DNA of 64,000 nucleotides from Chiua virens. Lineage: Eukaryota; Basidiomycota; Agaricomycetes; Boletales; Boletaceae. Where the stretch lies: NCBI GenBank assembly GCA_019787685.1, contig JAHNUO010000009.1, positions 744,001 to 808,000 on the forward strand, read 5' to 3'. Below the pieces are notes generated by a model. It was not told where the DNA came from. It saw only the letters and a list, made by a program, of their open reading frames with translations, and ran no database searches. How positions within the stretch are numbered: position 1 is the first letter of the stretch; each line of letters starts with the position of its first letter. A program made the translations under genes and the position numbers. This document shows, in pieces, positions 27,386 to 39,346 of the stretch.

Positions 27386-29897
27386 TCAAGTTCTTCCGAG
27401 TCGAAATATTTGCCCCTCTGTAGTAACATGTCATGAGTTTCGTAGATCATTGTGTGACTCGGAGCAACTATAGTGAGATAACGTACTTGCATTCTTTGAA
27501 AATCCGTGAGGTCAACGTGTGATATCCATGGGGATTTTTGGACTTGATCACCTGAAGAAAGTTGAGGAGTTCCTGGTAAACGTCATGGGTGGTGTCATAA
27601 GAAAACTTGGCATCCATCTCTTCCCCAGTCTCGTACTTGGAGATGCTTGTGTACGTCTGTATTTGGTGACAGTCATCAAAATGTATAGTGACGGACGTGA
27701 CCAACAATTAGACATACTGCAGCACAAACCAGAGCAAGCATTACCATTGGTACCTCGGGCTCATTTGGGCAACTTGCCAGTGAAGAAATAAATATATCTT
27801 GATGGCGAAGATAGTGACAGTTTTGACCAACAAAAAAGAGTGAGTCAAGGACTGGAATTATTGCCGGGTGAGAGAACGGCTTGTTCGCTTGGTATTTCCT
27901 GGCCTATATTATATGATGTGCATCAATACTAGTATCAGTAACTCAAATATTATCTTTGAAAGATGTGCTACCTGTGGTTTCGGATCACATGGATAAACAA
28001 ACATGAGATCATCCGATAGCCATTCCACCATAGCTTTGATCTCCATCCGAGTTGGAGCCTGAGCTGTGGTTGCAGATCCATCAGAATTTACCATGGTAGT
28101 GAAACCGTATGCAGCCGGAATCATGGCATCAGTCTTTTTCTTGATACTATAGTGTTCATTCGAGATGTGTTGTGATACCTAGTAATGTAATCCGATCACC
28201 ATGACGGTGTTATAAATGCTGCGAAAATGATATATAACCTTACCAATGATGAGAGATCCTTTCTGTATTTCGGATCACTGCCAATTTTCTGTGCCATTGC
28301 AGGTAACGAGGATTTGTTTGCGGCTTCCGTGAGTGCATTTTGGCACATCATAGAACATTCCATCGACGTCGGCAAGCCATTGACAGTAAGAATTTGCTTT
28401 TCGACGAGTCGAAAAGCCTCTCGAACAATGTTCTGCACTGACTGATTCTGTGCAAGCAATGAAAGTGTGGCGCTTCGTCCTTTGGGATAAACAAGGTCAT
28501 GAACTGGGACCGACATGGTGGAGGTCTGACTCGGAGTACTCGTGCCACTACTAGCAGGTTCTGGGTCTGGGCTCAAGCTAGGACTCGGAGCCATAAGAGA
28601 ACGTCCTTGGATGCATGTAGTAGCAGTTAGCATCGAAGTCGAAGTTGCTGTACTACCTGTTGAAGTTGCTTGTGACAGACTGACACCGACAAGCTGTCCA
28701 GGACTGGTGACTACTACAGAAGCTGGAACGCTGCAATATCCAAGTCCAGAGGATCCAGGGGACTCACTGGACCATTGAGGTTGCTGAAAATTAGACAAAG
28801 TGAGATTTATGTAGAGCTAGTGGCGAAGCCTGAGGAGAGACTAAGTTACCTCATCAAGACGTTGAGTTTCATGTCACTGTCTCAATTGTGTGACCCGACG
28901 TCCTGCCCGAGTCTGAGATCGCTGCATTGCAGGAGCCTGACTCCGAGTCGAAGGTTCAGACTCTGATGCTCTGAGTCTCATAGCAGTGGGCTCTTTCTGC
29001 ACATGAGCTGCCAGTGTGCGCCGGTGCTGGTCTGCACTAGTGGTCCACATTGGGGCCTACACAATTAATTCTATTAGTAAACGTCATTTAGGCATAAAAG
29101 TAAACTCACCTCAGTTGCAATTTGACTTGCAACGACCCCCACGGGCTCGTCATCTGACGGAGCGACACTGCTATGGTCATCACCACCTTCCAAGATAGAC
29201 TTGGTGGAATCATGGTCCTCCTGGTCCTCAGCAGTAGGCAGCCTAGCCTCCAAAGGTGGCAGCTGAGTACTAGTCACGCCGGATGTTAGAGCTGCCTTCT
29301 GCCGCCTGATGTCGCGTACTCTAACTAGAATAAGAGTGAAATCAACAATGTTTTACTGGGTCTGAATTTATTCAAGCTAAGAGGCTGAACTTACTGTAAG
29401 CTGTAGGGAGTTGCAACTCTTCCTCTGATGAATGTAAAGTTTGGAAACCATTGCTTGAATGATCCCACCCATCCAACTCCTCTGTGGCTGCCCCGTTGTG
29501 ATGCTGCTGGCCTACATGATTCAGAGGCTCAACCTGTTCAGGCACCAATCTGAGCACAGGTGCTGCCTGCGAGTTTGACTGTGGAAGTTGCACCAACTGA
29601 CTCAGATGCTTGACGGCTATGAAAACAGATAGATTGTTAATGAACATTGAACAAAGGAAAAAGGATGTAGAACTCACTAGGTTTCTTGGTCTTGGTGCGC
29701 TTTCCTTTCACCTGAACTTGCGTATCAATTGGTGTAGCTGAACTAGCATGCTTCCGACGACGAGTCGAATGTTGGGAAGACTCTTGGTTTCCAGAAGGAG
29801 CGCCACTTGCTGTTGGCTCGGGGGTGCTAGCAGATGCCTTTGGCGCTGTTGCATTCTTGGTTGCTGACCGTGTACTACGGTGGACTGGTGCCGACAT
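27386..29897 (-). CDS. DUF6532-type protein inside the Plavaka element
   Basis: The start ATG at 29897 opens a Ser/Thr/Lys-rich N-terminus (STRSATKNATAPKASAS; basic TRRRKHA and KGKRTKTKK clusters, nuclear-signal-like). After several introns, Pro/Ser-rich linkers lead to the domain: IVREAFRLVEKQILTVNGLP, KKTDAMIPAAYGF, MVEWLSDDLMFVYP, EVPMVMLALVCAA and FSYDTTHDVYQELLNFL before YHTLTSRIFKEC. The block order fits the basidiomycete DUF6532 family, whose function is unknown. The last exon is tentatively joined to end at 27386. It lies head to head with the transposase and within the same terminal repeats, so it is probably a second gene of the transposon, comparable in position only to accessory proteins of CACTA-like elements. 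Confidence 0.6.
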
Positions 29898-30160
29898 CCT
29901 AGAGGAAGGTCAGAAAGCAGTCATCAGACTCGGAAATATTGTAGTAACATTGCATAAGAAAAAATACATACAGATGTTAGGATAGAAGGTTGCTTGGGCT
30001 TGTGTCGGTGGAGGGTGTGACGAACTCAAAATGGTGGAACAGACTCAGATAGACTTGGCTCAAAGGTGGGAAAAGTCTGAACTTTGTGTCGTAGTAACAC
30101 TGGCACATGAAACGCAAAAACAGTGTGCTGACCTCAGATTCTTTTCGTTCCATATACAAA
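29898..30160. promoter_or_regulatory. Shared divergent promoter inside Plavaka
   Basis: The 263 bp separate the two head-to-head start codons of the element. Both genes must be driven from here, which would allow co-regulation. No specific motif was identified. Confidence 0.45.
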
Positions 30161-31490
30161 ATGCCTACTTGCACAGGCTGCTTTGCTCAATTTTCTTCAA
30201 ATGCATCACTCTCGAGCCACCTGACCCAAACTCAGAACGAGGTTTGTATCTTAGTACGCAACTCACTGCAAAGTTCCATTGGCCAGCAAACCCGGCGGCC
30301 AGATGCTACTGATCATCATAGTATCGACGACACCATAATGCAGGCCTTTGATGATGGCTCATTCAGGGACCTGGGGGCAGCCACTGGCTCTGGTGAGGAA
30401 CTATATGATAAGTTAGATGATGACGAAGCAAACAGCCCCACAGGCCCCGAATCCTCACCTGAAGCACCAGACGATACCATCAGTGACGACAGCTCTGAAG
30501 ACATCTTCGGCTTCGAGGATGACTGGGAGGCTCCAGCCATGCCATGTCCTAGTAATCAACCTGACTGGGAGTCTGAGATGATGTCAGTGGACTCGGACAC
30601 AGAGACGACTCAGACACGGATGAACCCTTCAAGCTTAGAGGAAGATGTCAACTTGGATGCAGATGAAAGAACTGATCACCAGACTCACGCAGCCTTGCAG
30701 CAAAAACAAAGCAAGACCTTTGTTGATCGGTATCCCGGTGACGCAGCTGGTCATCCTGTATCTGCTAACACTACTATGACCCCGCCTATCCCTGATGCAA
30801 ATCGTTGCTATGCTGAGCGACTCAAAGGCCAAGCAGATGGCAGTGCCGATAGAAGCCCATACTGGCCGTTTACTTCGCAGCTTGACTGGGAGGTTGCTCG
30901 CTGGGCAAAGATGCGTGGACCAGGATCAACAGCAGTATCTGAACTTCTCAACATTGATGGTGTGAGTCTGGTGACGAATTCTATATCGGTATAAATTAAC
31001 TCACATTGAATTTGTTCATCAAACTAACTGTAGCTTGCAAACCGAATTGGTCTCTCATACACCAACTCGCGTGAGCTCAATAAGATTATTGATGAGAGGA
31101 TCCCCCACACACGACCCCGATTTCGGCGTGAGGAGATCGTTGTTGCAGGAGAAGCTTTCGACGTATACATCCGCGATATCCTTGAATGCATCAGTTCACT
31201 TTTTGGAGATCCTGGATTTGCGCCACACCTTTTGCTTTGCCCAGAACGTCATTTTACAGATTCGACGAAACAGGAAAAGGCCTACTTGGATATGAATACT
31301 GGATCATGGTGGTGGGATACACAGGTGCAGTCCACTTACCTCCCTTGCAGTATTCATGGTATTGATTGCGTTAATTACTATAGGAAAAAATTGAGTCAAC
31401 AAAACCGGGCGCGACTGTTGTCCCCATCATTATCTCATCTGACAAGACTCAGCTTACGATGTTCCGAAACAAGTGTGCCTACCCCGTGTA

Positions 31491-34469
31491 CAGTCATCCA
31501 CCGGCACTTGAAACACCACCGGCACTTGAAACAAACGCAAATAACAACACAAAATTCCATACCTCCTACTATTTTTTTTGCTGTTAGAGTAGGATACAAT
31601 AAGTAATTCCAACTTGTGTTATTTTTCTGTGTACCGGTTGCACCTGTTCATTTTCTGATCATGTTTTTTGGGTGAAAATCTGATAAACTAGCTTCTGCAA
31701 AAAGAAATAGACCTCATCTGATTGAAAAATATCTCGGGACATTTACATATGACTCTTTGAAACATCCCCACAATGTGTGATTTGATGAAGAAGTGTTGTT
31801 TATTCTGCCAGAACAATGCCGGTTTTGCCTGTCTAATGATGAGTACTTCAACCTTATCATTATCTTATCAGGAAATTAGATAAGCATTGTCTCCAAGGAT
31901 GGTCAAAGAATGCAATGATCATTACAAGTGAGAGGTCCGAATCGGAGTCCCATTAAATTTCTTTACATTATGGCTGGACGCTCAAAGTCAAAGGCAGTAA
32001 AGCAGCGCAAAAAAAATCTACATCATGAAGAAGCACTTGCATATGCCATTGAGCTCCACCAAGAAGATCAGAAGAAGCCTGAAATTGAAAGGCGAAGCCT
32101 ACGAGAACTCTGTCAGGAGACAACCGAAGAGATGAAGAAGGCTGGAAAGGATGTCGCCATTAGTCACGTCACTCTCAAAAGGCGTCTTGATGGAGGAAGG
32201 AGTTGCTTGGAAGCAAACTCTGAAAATAGTGGCTGGTTGAGCTCCGAGGAGGAAGAAACAATCATCACCTATTGCCTTGAGCTTGCCGCACGTGGATTTC
32301 CACTCACGCATGAAACCTTAAAGGCACACGTTGACACTGTCCTACGGACCCGGCTTGGCTCTGCTTTCCCCAAGGATGGAGTAGGGAAGAACTGGACAGA
32401 CAGATTCCTGACTCGAAATCACCACCGCATCAATGTCTATTGGAGTTCATCACTTGATGCAAACCGCGGTCGAGCAGTCAATGAACACACACACCGGGCA
32501 TGGTTCAATCTCCTCAAACATGTACTTGATGAGTACGAAATCGAACAGGATTGTATCTGGGCTGCCGACGAGTCAGGTTTCCAGCTGGGCATAGGACAGA
32601 GAAAGCGTGTCATTGGTCCAGCAAGACGAAAGATTCAATATCAGCAGCGAGAGGGGTCAAAAGAGACAATTACTGTGATGGTTACAATCTGTGCAGACGG
32701 AAGTGTCATTCCGCCACTCTGTATCTATAAAGGACACTCCTTTTTGACAAATTGGCACAAAGATAATGAGCTGAATGCGAGGTAAGCAACCATAATGTCA
32801 TTGCTAAATGATGGCTTACCCTACACGTACTTACTAGCATTGCGTATTCCGACAAAGGCTGGACAAACGGATCCATCGGAAGTCTGTGGATCGAAGATTT
32901 TGACCAGAAAACATTCGACAAGGCAAACAGCCGGGACCGACTCCTTCTCGTTGATGGACATAACTCTCACTACACGGAGAGTTTCCTAGCATATGCCAAA
33001 GATCATAAAATTCACATCTTATGCTATCCCGCACACACGACGCACATCTATCAGGGTCTTGATGTTGTTGTCTTTGGTCCATTGAAACGGTATTGGACAG
33101 ACGAACAGGATCGCTACAAAAACAGGTCAGGTCAGAAAATTACGAAAGAAAACTTCATATCAGTATACGCGAAAGCTCACCAGAGGGCTCTTTCTCCTGC
33201 GCTCATTCGTACTGCCTTCGAAAAGACTGGTGTTTGGCCTTTTAATCCGAACATCATAACAAAGGAAACAATGGCACCAAGTTTGGAAACATCCTCGCAA
33301 GGCAGCTTACCACTCCCGCAACCAAGCCCTGTCCGTGTAGTTGCCTCGATGATCCGTCAATGCGCAGACCAATTCGTCACATCTCCGTTCAGGCCTGAAC
33401 ATTCCCATCAGTCTCAATCATCCACACAGATCACCAAAGATGCCATCGAGCGTCTTGCTTCGACATCTGCCAGTTTCCTTGTTAGCGGCACACCTATTGA
33501 TTCTTCCCACCATCTTCCACGGTATGAAATCCCCGGTCCATTGTCACCAACACGGTTGCGGACCCACCCACTACTCGAAAAGGAACCTGATGGACTGAGT
33601 GAGCAAGCATTACAAGATGAATTGCGAGCATCCTATCACCGTGAAGCCACGCACAAAAGAAACATTGTGGGTTTGCAATCTGCCATGGTCCTCAATTCAA
33701 TCTACTGTGATCGTCTGTCAGAACAGCGTGCCGCACTCGAAGAGAAGCAGAAATCAAAGAAAAGTGGAAAACTCAATGCAGATGGCATGCCAAAGCTGCT
33801 TACCGGGGAGGATTTCCAAGTCCGTGTGCGGGAACACACGGCTGAACAAGCCAGGTTGCAAAGCGAGCGGGAAATGCGCCAAGCTCAAAGGGAAGCGCAG
33901 TCAGTGCTCGTAGCAGCCTGGAAAGAAGCAGAGGAAGCACGAAAACGACGAAATCGTGAGCTTCAGCAGACTTACACTGAGGAGTTGCAGGTTTGGGAGG
34001 AAGAGAGGAAGCGAGCTCGGGAGGAAGGACGGCGGTCTGCTTTGCCAAAGCCGAAACGGGGCAGGAGAGAAAAACCAATTTTGAAGCCAACGGGTAGAAG
34101 CGGTGGTGGAGAGAATAAGGTGGGCGAGACCGTGGATGATGTCGATGAGGGCGTGGATGTGGGCAGCGGCGGGAGTGAGGACGAGTCGCTTACTGATAAC
34201 TGATAGTGTCGCCTAGATTATCATTGTTTATTAATCTATCAAGATATACCTTTTTGGAACTGTTTCAAGTGCCGGGGTTTGACGATAACACCCGAAATTT
34301 TCTGAACTCGTTCACCGCAGAATTATTCTATTATAGTCCCCTCAAAATTCCTCAGCTACAAGTATAAATACATAACTATATGATCTACCAAGCTGATCTT
34401 GTTAGATCTCGAAGTTGTGTTTGCTACAGACCTCGCGGTTTCGGTGTTTCAAGTGCCGGTGGATGACTG
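31491..34469 (+). mobile_element. pogo/Tigger-type transposon nested in Plavaka transposase
   Basis: A 2,979-bp element with perfect 27-bp terminal inverted repeats (31491-31517 and 34443-34469, outer end CAGTCATCCACCGG). It is flanked by the target duplication TA (31489-31490 and 34470-34471), as in the Tc1/mariner superfamily. The core CCGGCACTTGAAACA recurs as a subterminal copy near 31520 and in reverse near 34265, possible extra transposase-binding sites. It holds a single intact transposase gene. Identical ends and an uninterrupted gene point to recent insertion. Confidence 0.92.
31970..34203 (+). CDS. pogo-like DDE transposase
   Basis: Two exons (31970-32781 and 32838-34203) give 725 aa in frame. 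The start is the ATG at 31970 (MAGRSKSKAVKQRKK). An N-terminal helix-turn-helix (LRELCQETTEEM...SHVTLKRRL) is followed by a CENP-B-type region (ETIITYCLELAARGFPL; GKNWTDRFLTRN). The DDE_1 endonuclease has the first aspartate in AADESGFQLG, the second in LLLVDGHNSHYT and the third in QGLDVVVFGPLKRYW, so the triad reads DDD. A long coiled, Arg/Glu-rich tail ends in an acidic stretch. The reading frame is intact with all catalytic residues, so the protein could be active. Confidence 0.93.
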
Positions 34470-36648
34470 TACATGACCATCGGAAACCTACCAAAGGATA
34501 TAAGAAGAAAGCCCTCCCGGCAGGGGCAAATATTACTTGCTTACTTACCTGTGACGCGCCTTGAACATGTTACAAATCAGGCTGCACGGAGAAGGATGCT
34601 GGCCAACCTTTTCCATGCTTGCATGAGCCGCATCCTCGAGCCACTGAAAACCGCTGGGAAGGAAGGAGTGCCGATGATGAGTGGTGATGGCATCGTGCGG
34701 AGGGTCCATCCTGTCTTTGCGGTGTTTATTGGCGACTATCCCGAACAGGTTCTCGTTTGTTGTTGCAAGACCGGCGATTGCCCGAAATGTGTTGTCGAGC
34801 GGGACGAGATTGGGGAGTCTGATGACCCTGGTCCCCTTCGCGACCTCGAATCTATCCTTTCGGCACTTGGGAAGTTAGATAGCGGCCCCCTCGCATTTGC
34901 ACAAGCTTGCCAAGAAGCAGGTATTAAGCCCGTTGTCCATCCATTTTGGCAGGACTTACCGTATGTCAACATCTACCTCTCAATCACGCCCGACATTCTC
35001 CACCAACTATACCAAGGTGTCATGAAGCACCTTATCACTTGGATCAAGACCATCTATGGCCCTGCTGAGTTAGACGCCCGGTGCCGTCGGCTCCCTCCCA
35101 ATCATGGTATCCGTCTCTTTGCCAATGGAATTTCAAAGCTCTATCGGGTCAGTGGCAAAGAACACGCCGATATTTGCCGAATTCTACCTGGGTTAATCTT
35201 TGGTATCCCGCTTCAGAATGGCTTCCTGTCGCAACGCCTCATTCGCGCGGTTCGGGCACTACTCGATTTCCTGTACCTGGCGCAATACCCCATGCATACG
35301 TCATCAACGTTGGCCCTTCTCCAAAGCGCTCTGAAGCATTTCCACAACAACAAAAAAATATTTGTCGACCTCGGTGTGCGATCGCATTTCAAACTTCCAA
35401 AACTTCACTCGCTGAACCATTATGTTGACTCGATTAAGCTATTTGGCACGACAGACAACTATGATACCCAATATACCGAGCGACTCCACATTGACTTCGC
35501 AAAGGATGCTTACCGCGCAACAAATCACAAGGACGAATTCCCACAGATGACACTCTGGTTAGAACGAAAGGAGAAAGTCCAACGGCATGAAACGTATATC
35601 GCCTGGATATTAGGTGGTCGTCCCTCGCCCAAATCGACACTGCCAGCAGCTCTGAACCGTAGTGGTCTACCAGTATCTGTTCCCGTTGGCGCATCCACTA
35701 GCAGTACTCTGACAGAGCCCCATTTCCATATCGCCAGAACCCCATCCGTGAGGGCTGTCTCGTTCAGCTCGTTGGTCACGGACTATGGTGCAACGTACTT
35801 TCGGGATGCACTTGCTCGGTACATTGTTAGCCATCATGATCCCTCTCTCTCCAGTCTCGAGGTAGAGAGGCAGTCGGCAAAGATCTATTTTCGCTTTTCG
35901 TCAGTTCAGGTATTCCACAAGATCAAATTCACTATTCAGGATCCATCATCACCGGTAGATTCAAGCACCCTGGATGTCGCTCATGTCAAGCCGGCATCAA
36001 AAGACAGACGAGGACAAATAGTACCTGGCCGATTTGACACGGTTTTGGTTCATCACGGTAACCATGAACGCTCACCACAAATTGGGGCACACAGTAAGCT
36101 TCAAACTACTGTTTACACTCACTCCAACTCATTGGCAAGTAATACCGATGTTGGCGCTAGATTATCAGGTTGCACGACTTCGTGTTGTGTTCCAAATCCG
36201 CAAGAAAGACATGGCTGCGCTGTTTCCGGCAGCGACAAAACAGCCTGATTACCTCGCCTATGTTGAATGGTTCACGCCATTCGGACAAATGGATCCGAAT
36301 CTTCAACTATACCAAGTTTCTCGCTCTGTCCGGCAGGGACGACGGCTTGCAAGTGTAATCGATGTTGAGAAGATTTGCCGCAGTTGCCATCTTTTTCCTA
36401 ACTTTGGACCAGCAGCTCCTCGTGAATGGAAAAGTAGTAACGTCCTTGACCTTGCGTCCTCATTCCTGGTTAATCCGTTTGTCGATCGGAATAGCTATAT
36501 GACACTAGTGTAGATTTTCCTAATTAACTACCTTTACAACTACTCGAAGTAACTGAACTCGTGAAATATGTAGTATTATGTGTTATTATGACTACTATAC
36601 ATAGTTTATATATATTTTAGTAATGGTTATGGCGCGAGCTTTTTCCTG

Positions 36649-37437
36649 ATGCTTCATTCCAGATCATTCGTGCCTTGTGCGACACTTTGCTATCTCGCCT
36701 TAAACCCTTTAACCATCGATATATTATCGGTTTCACGTTCGTGGCTTCCATCATGGACTTTTATTTAGTCCAGATCCAGAGGGCCCGCCCGTTATTGTCC
36801 CGAACAAGTGTGACTAGCTTACGGCTACTAGATCCGAAACGTTCGTTGCACTTAGATCTTGGTGTGCTTTCAAGCTGGTAGAGTTGAGCCAAAAGTGCGG
36901 GTCTCATGATGGTACGTCCCTACCGCACAGTGATACCCTTCGCAATGACCAGTGACTTGAGACAACTTCTCAGCTCGGTGGCGGAAGTCTAGTACTCTAC
37001 TAATACATCTGAATCGACTCGGAGTCGACGACTTACACTCGTCCTGTTACCTTAAGCGACACTCTATGTGGTGACTTGGTCCATAAACCGCGCCTCCAGA
37101 ATAGCGTACTGATCCACTGTGGTCCCAGTGGTGGCGGCACTGTTGGCGAAAGGCTGCCACATGTCGACAATAAGTACTTATTAACGACATGGCGCCCGCT
37201 ACATTATTCATTGACAATTTCAGTCAGGTATGTAAGTGACGGTTATCACGAAGTCAAACGTGCTTGCTGAATGACTTTGAGCGTAAATGGTTAACGTTCA
37301 TTGTTTGACACACAGGTCAGTTACAAGGCTGCTCTGACGGGGGGAAAATGACGTACCAGCGCTGCATGCATCACACGCACCCACTCCGGTAATCCGGTCG
37401 CATACATGACTTGATTCCGAGTACGACGGCGGCGGAA
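36649..37437 (+). repeat. Distal 3' flank of SLATT gene 1 and duplicated unit sequence
   Basis: From about 36651 the sequence (CTTCATTCCAGATC..., CTTAAACC...AACCATCGA, TTTTATTTAGTCCA) matches in diverged form the region after SLATT gene 2 (about 40760-40920). This shows that it belongs to the SLATT unit and was moved away by the Plavaka insertion. No gene is supported. Confidence 0.6.
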
Positions 37438-37800
37438 CCTGTTTTCAGGAACCGACTCGGCGGCTCGCTTCTTTCAATGCGGTGATGAAGCGGTTACGAA
37501 GTGAAGTCGTTTGTATCAATGCTGATCGGGTCAATGTTATGTACTTGGAAAGGTGAGATTCCGGCATGCGTCTCTCTGTGTCCTATTGATTGTGCTGCAG
37601 CGTAATTTTCATCAGACACCCGGAAAGAATTCTGAGACTAGCCATAAAGCTCCCCATGGTCCAGGTCCTAGTATTTGAACGTATGCATGGAAAAAGGCAT
37701 GTAGGTTCACTTCAATCTTCCGCATTAACACCACTCTCCGCATATAGGCGGATTTGTACATATTCAAATATGTACGTCCATATGAGAAGCGTAGGAAGCA
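37438..37800 (+). pseudogene. Decayed duplicate of the URA2 aspartate transcarbamoylase segment
   Basis: The stretch aligns with URA2 23519-23860. GAACCGACTCGG...GCGGTGATGAAGCGG gives EPTRRLASFNAVMKR, compare [33 protein letters not shown] gives IRHPE, and CTAGCCATAAAGCTCCCCATG gives LAIKLPM against LAAKFSP. The downstream intron is also recognisable: its GC donor GCATGT near 37698 and its acceptor CCGCATATAG before GCGGATTTGTACAT, compare CCGCATAG and GCACTCTTGGACAT. Because the intron is kept, this is a genomic duplicate, not a retrocopy. Stops and indels leave no usable frame. Its position before SLATT gene 2 mirrors URA2 before SLATT gene 1. Confidence 0.8.
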
Positions 37801-39346
37801 TGATCACATTGTTCTGTGTACGTTCACCTCCCCGACTGGATTGCAGGTCTGGACCGTTTAAGTATCTTGGCAGGATCCATGTTCGTAAACTAAGTACATA
37901 AAGTTAGTCCGAGTGGTCTCACAGGTTGCCGTTTAGCCTGAAAGCAAAAAGGAGTTCAACAGGATCAGCCTGCGACCCTGAGTCCTGTTCCTGAAGCCGT
38001 GAAGGCCTAGTGTACCTGAGTCGGCAACTGGCTCCCTAATGCCAAACCAGCAGCAATTCTTGACTGCTAACACCATGGGAGGAAAATAAGTCGTCTTCGA
38101 GTTCTCGACTGTCGAAAAGGCAGTGCAAATTGAAACAAGATTCAAGATGCAAATACATCAACATTGTCATAGCAATACTGTATGGAAATGGATCACAGTG
38201 ACCTGATGATCCTGTCCTCAACTAATCTTTATCGATGGTAGATGGCGCAAGGTGTCCATACTTGAACATTTCAATTCTGGAAAGTGAAGCTAACGTTGGC
38301 GGAGAACACCGATAGGCTCTTGATCGCAACTTTCCCGAAGAAAGATCATATCGATAAGATCCGAATGATAGAAATCGCGACAGCGTCACGGGGCCTGGGC
38401 CTGAGGCCTGAACGCCTGGCACCGGCTCGTCTAAGTCAGTTGCCGATGGGCCGAACCTATATCTCACTCTGTCAATTGATTGACAAAACCGGTACATATA
38501 TACCAGGGGGCAGTTCAATCCCAATGCTCCGGACCTTCGGTTCAAGGATGTGGCAGTTTCAATCGAGAAACACAGACGCAAGCTAGTAGTTCTCTGCTGA
38601 GGCCCTGGAGAGCGAACTTGAATTATGCCCTCCGAGTCGAAGTCTTTTGGTTCCATGCCAAGGTCCCGCCGGCGTGCAGTGAGCGAGTGAGTGAGTGATT
38701 ATAGATAGTTATGTAATGTTGTGTCCTGATTCATACTACTTGATTCATACAAAGAACACAACCCTGACCAAGGATCGCGGGGGTGGCGTATCAGACCTCC
38801 ACACCGGCAGACACCGCCCTGATGTTTGACATTGCTTGTTCTCATAAACCTGTCTGCTGACGGTTCCCTGTCAATTTGACTACCTTATGACATGTGAGTA
38901 CCTCATCGATCTCTCGGCGCTCAACGCTCAGCACTCAGCACTCAATACTCAGCACCCACTGCCAGTGGAGGGAGCTGTCGAAATTGTATGTGATGATGAT
39001 CAGTATTTCCTGCTCGGGACAGTGACGCCAGAGGATCCGAACGTGACCAGTTTGATTCGTTGGACTCGTTCATCGTACATGCCATGATGTGTCAAGAATA
39101 ATCGAGATTGATTCAGAATCTATTACCTATCTCCGTGCGTGTCTCCCTTACAGGATCCACTCCGGTCAACGGCTTTCAACACCTCCGGCTCCACTAACGC
39201 TATCGCTGCAGAACCGAATAACGTTGACCGAAGCCAATGAAGTCATCGGCGCCAGGATGTTAGCATACCGACGGGGCGCCCACGGATTCGATGACTTATA
39301 AAACCCAGAGGCTTAATGGTAATCCCCGTATCCAGACTTTGTCGTA
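37801..39346 (+). other. Intergenic region upstream of SLATT gene 2
   Basis: It contains the duplicated SLATT promoter in its last part (from about 39080). The middle (37930-38690) holds open frames on both strands that overlap each other and resemble nothing known. A direct repeat CTCAGCACTCAGCACTCAATACTCAGCAC lies near 38920-38955 (shown here only as a short tandem pattern of CTCARCACTCA units). Confidence 0.45.

Larger units (their letters stand above)
30161..36513 (+). pseudogene. Plavaka transposase, split by a pogo insertion
   Basis: Exons 30161-30961, 31034-31324 and 31384-31490 run up to the insertion, and 34472-36093 plus 36140-36513 follow it. Omitting the insert and one TA copy, the coding length is 3,195 bp (1,064 aa) with no internal stop, so the host gene was intact when hit. 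The N-terminus has a C2H2-like finger (MPTCTGCFAQF...LSSHL) and an acidic region. Plavaka blocks follow: WEVARWAKMRGPGSTA, GEAFDVYIRDIL, MNTGSWWWDTQ, IISSDKTQL, then after the insert IGNLPKDIRRKP, VHPVFAVFIGDYPEQVLV, KTGDCPKC, LSITPDILHQLYQGVMKHL, QYTERLHIDFAKDAYRATN and YVEWFTPF. As it stands the gene cannot give a full transposase unless the insert is removed. Confidence 0.88.
26928..36648 (+). mobile_element. Plavaka-type DNA transposon with divergent DUF6532 gene
   Basis: The left end begins CAGGAAAAAACTCACTCCAT and the right end, read in reverse, begins CAGGAAAAAGCTCGCGCCAT; the two agree at 17 of the first 20 positions. The dinucleotide AT lies next to both outer ends (26926-26927 and 36649-36650). 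Inside are two head-to-head genes: a DUF6532 gene on the minus strand (27386-29897) and a Plavaka transposase on the plus strand (30161-36513). Without the nested pogo element (31491-34469) the element would be about 6.7 kb. The boundaries are supported by the flanking DNA: the sequence on the two sides joins to match the 3' flank of SLATT gene 2. Confidence 0.75.

Noticed and set aside
37438..37800. Second working aspartate transcarbamoylase
   Set aside because: Stops and indels throughout, and only part of the domain is present.
38222..38656. Minus-strand frame of 144 codons and overlapping plus frames
   Set aside because: Frames overlap on both strands, no family is recognised, and the region lies between duplicated units with decayed DNA.
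38915..38960. Short tandem CTCAGCACTCA-like units as a CRISPR or regulatory array
   Set aside because: Only a few units with no spacers; a simple tandem repeat in a eukaryotic intergenic region.
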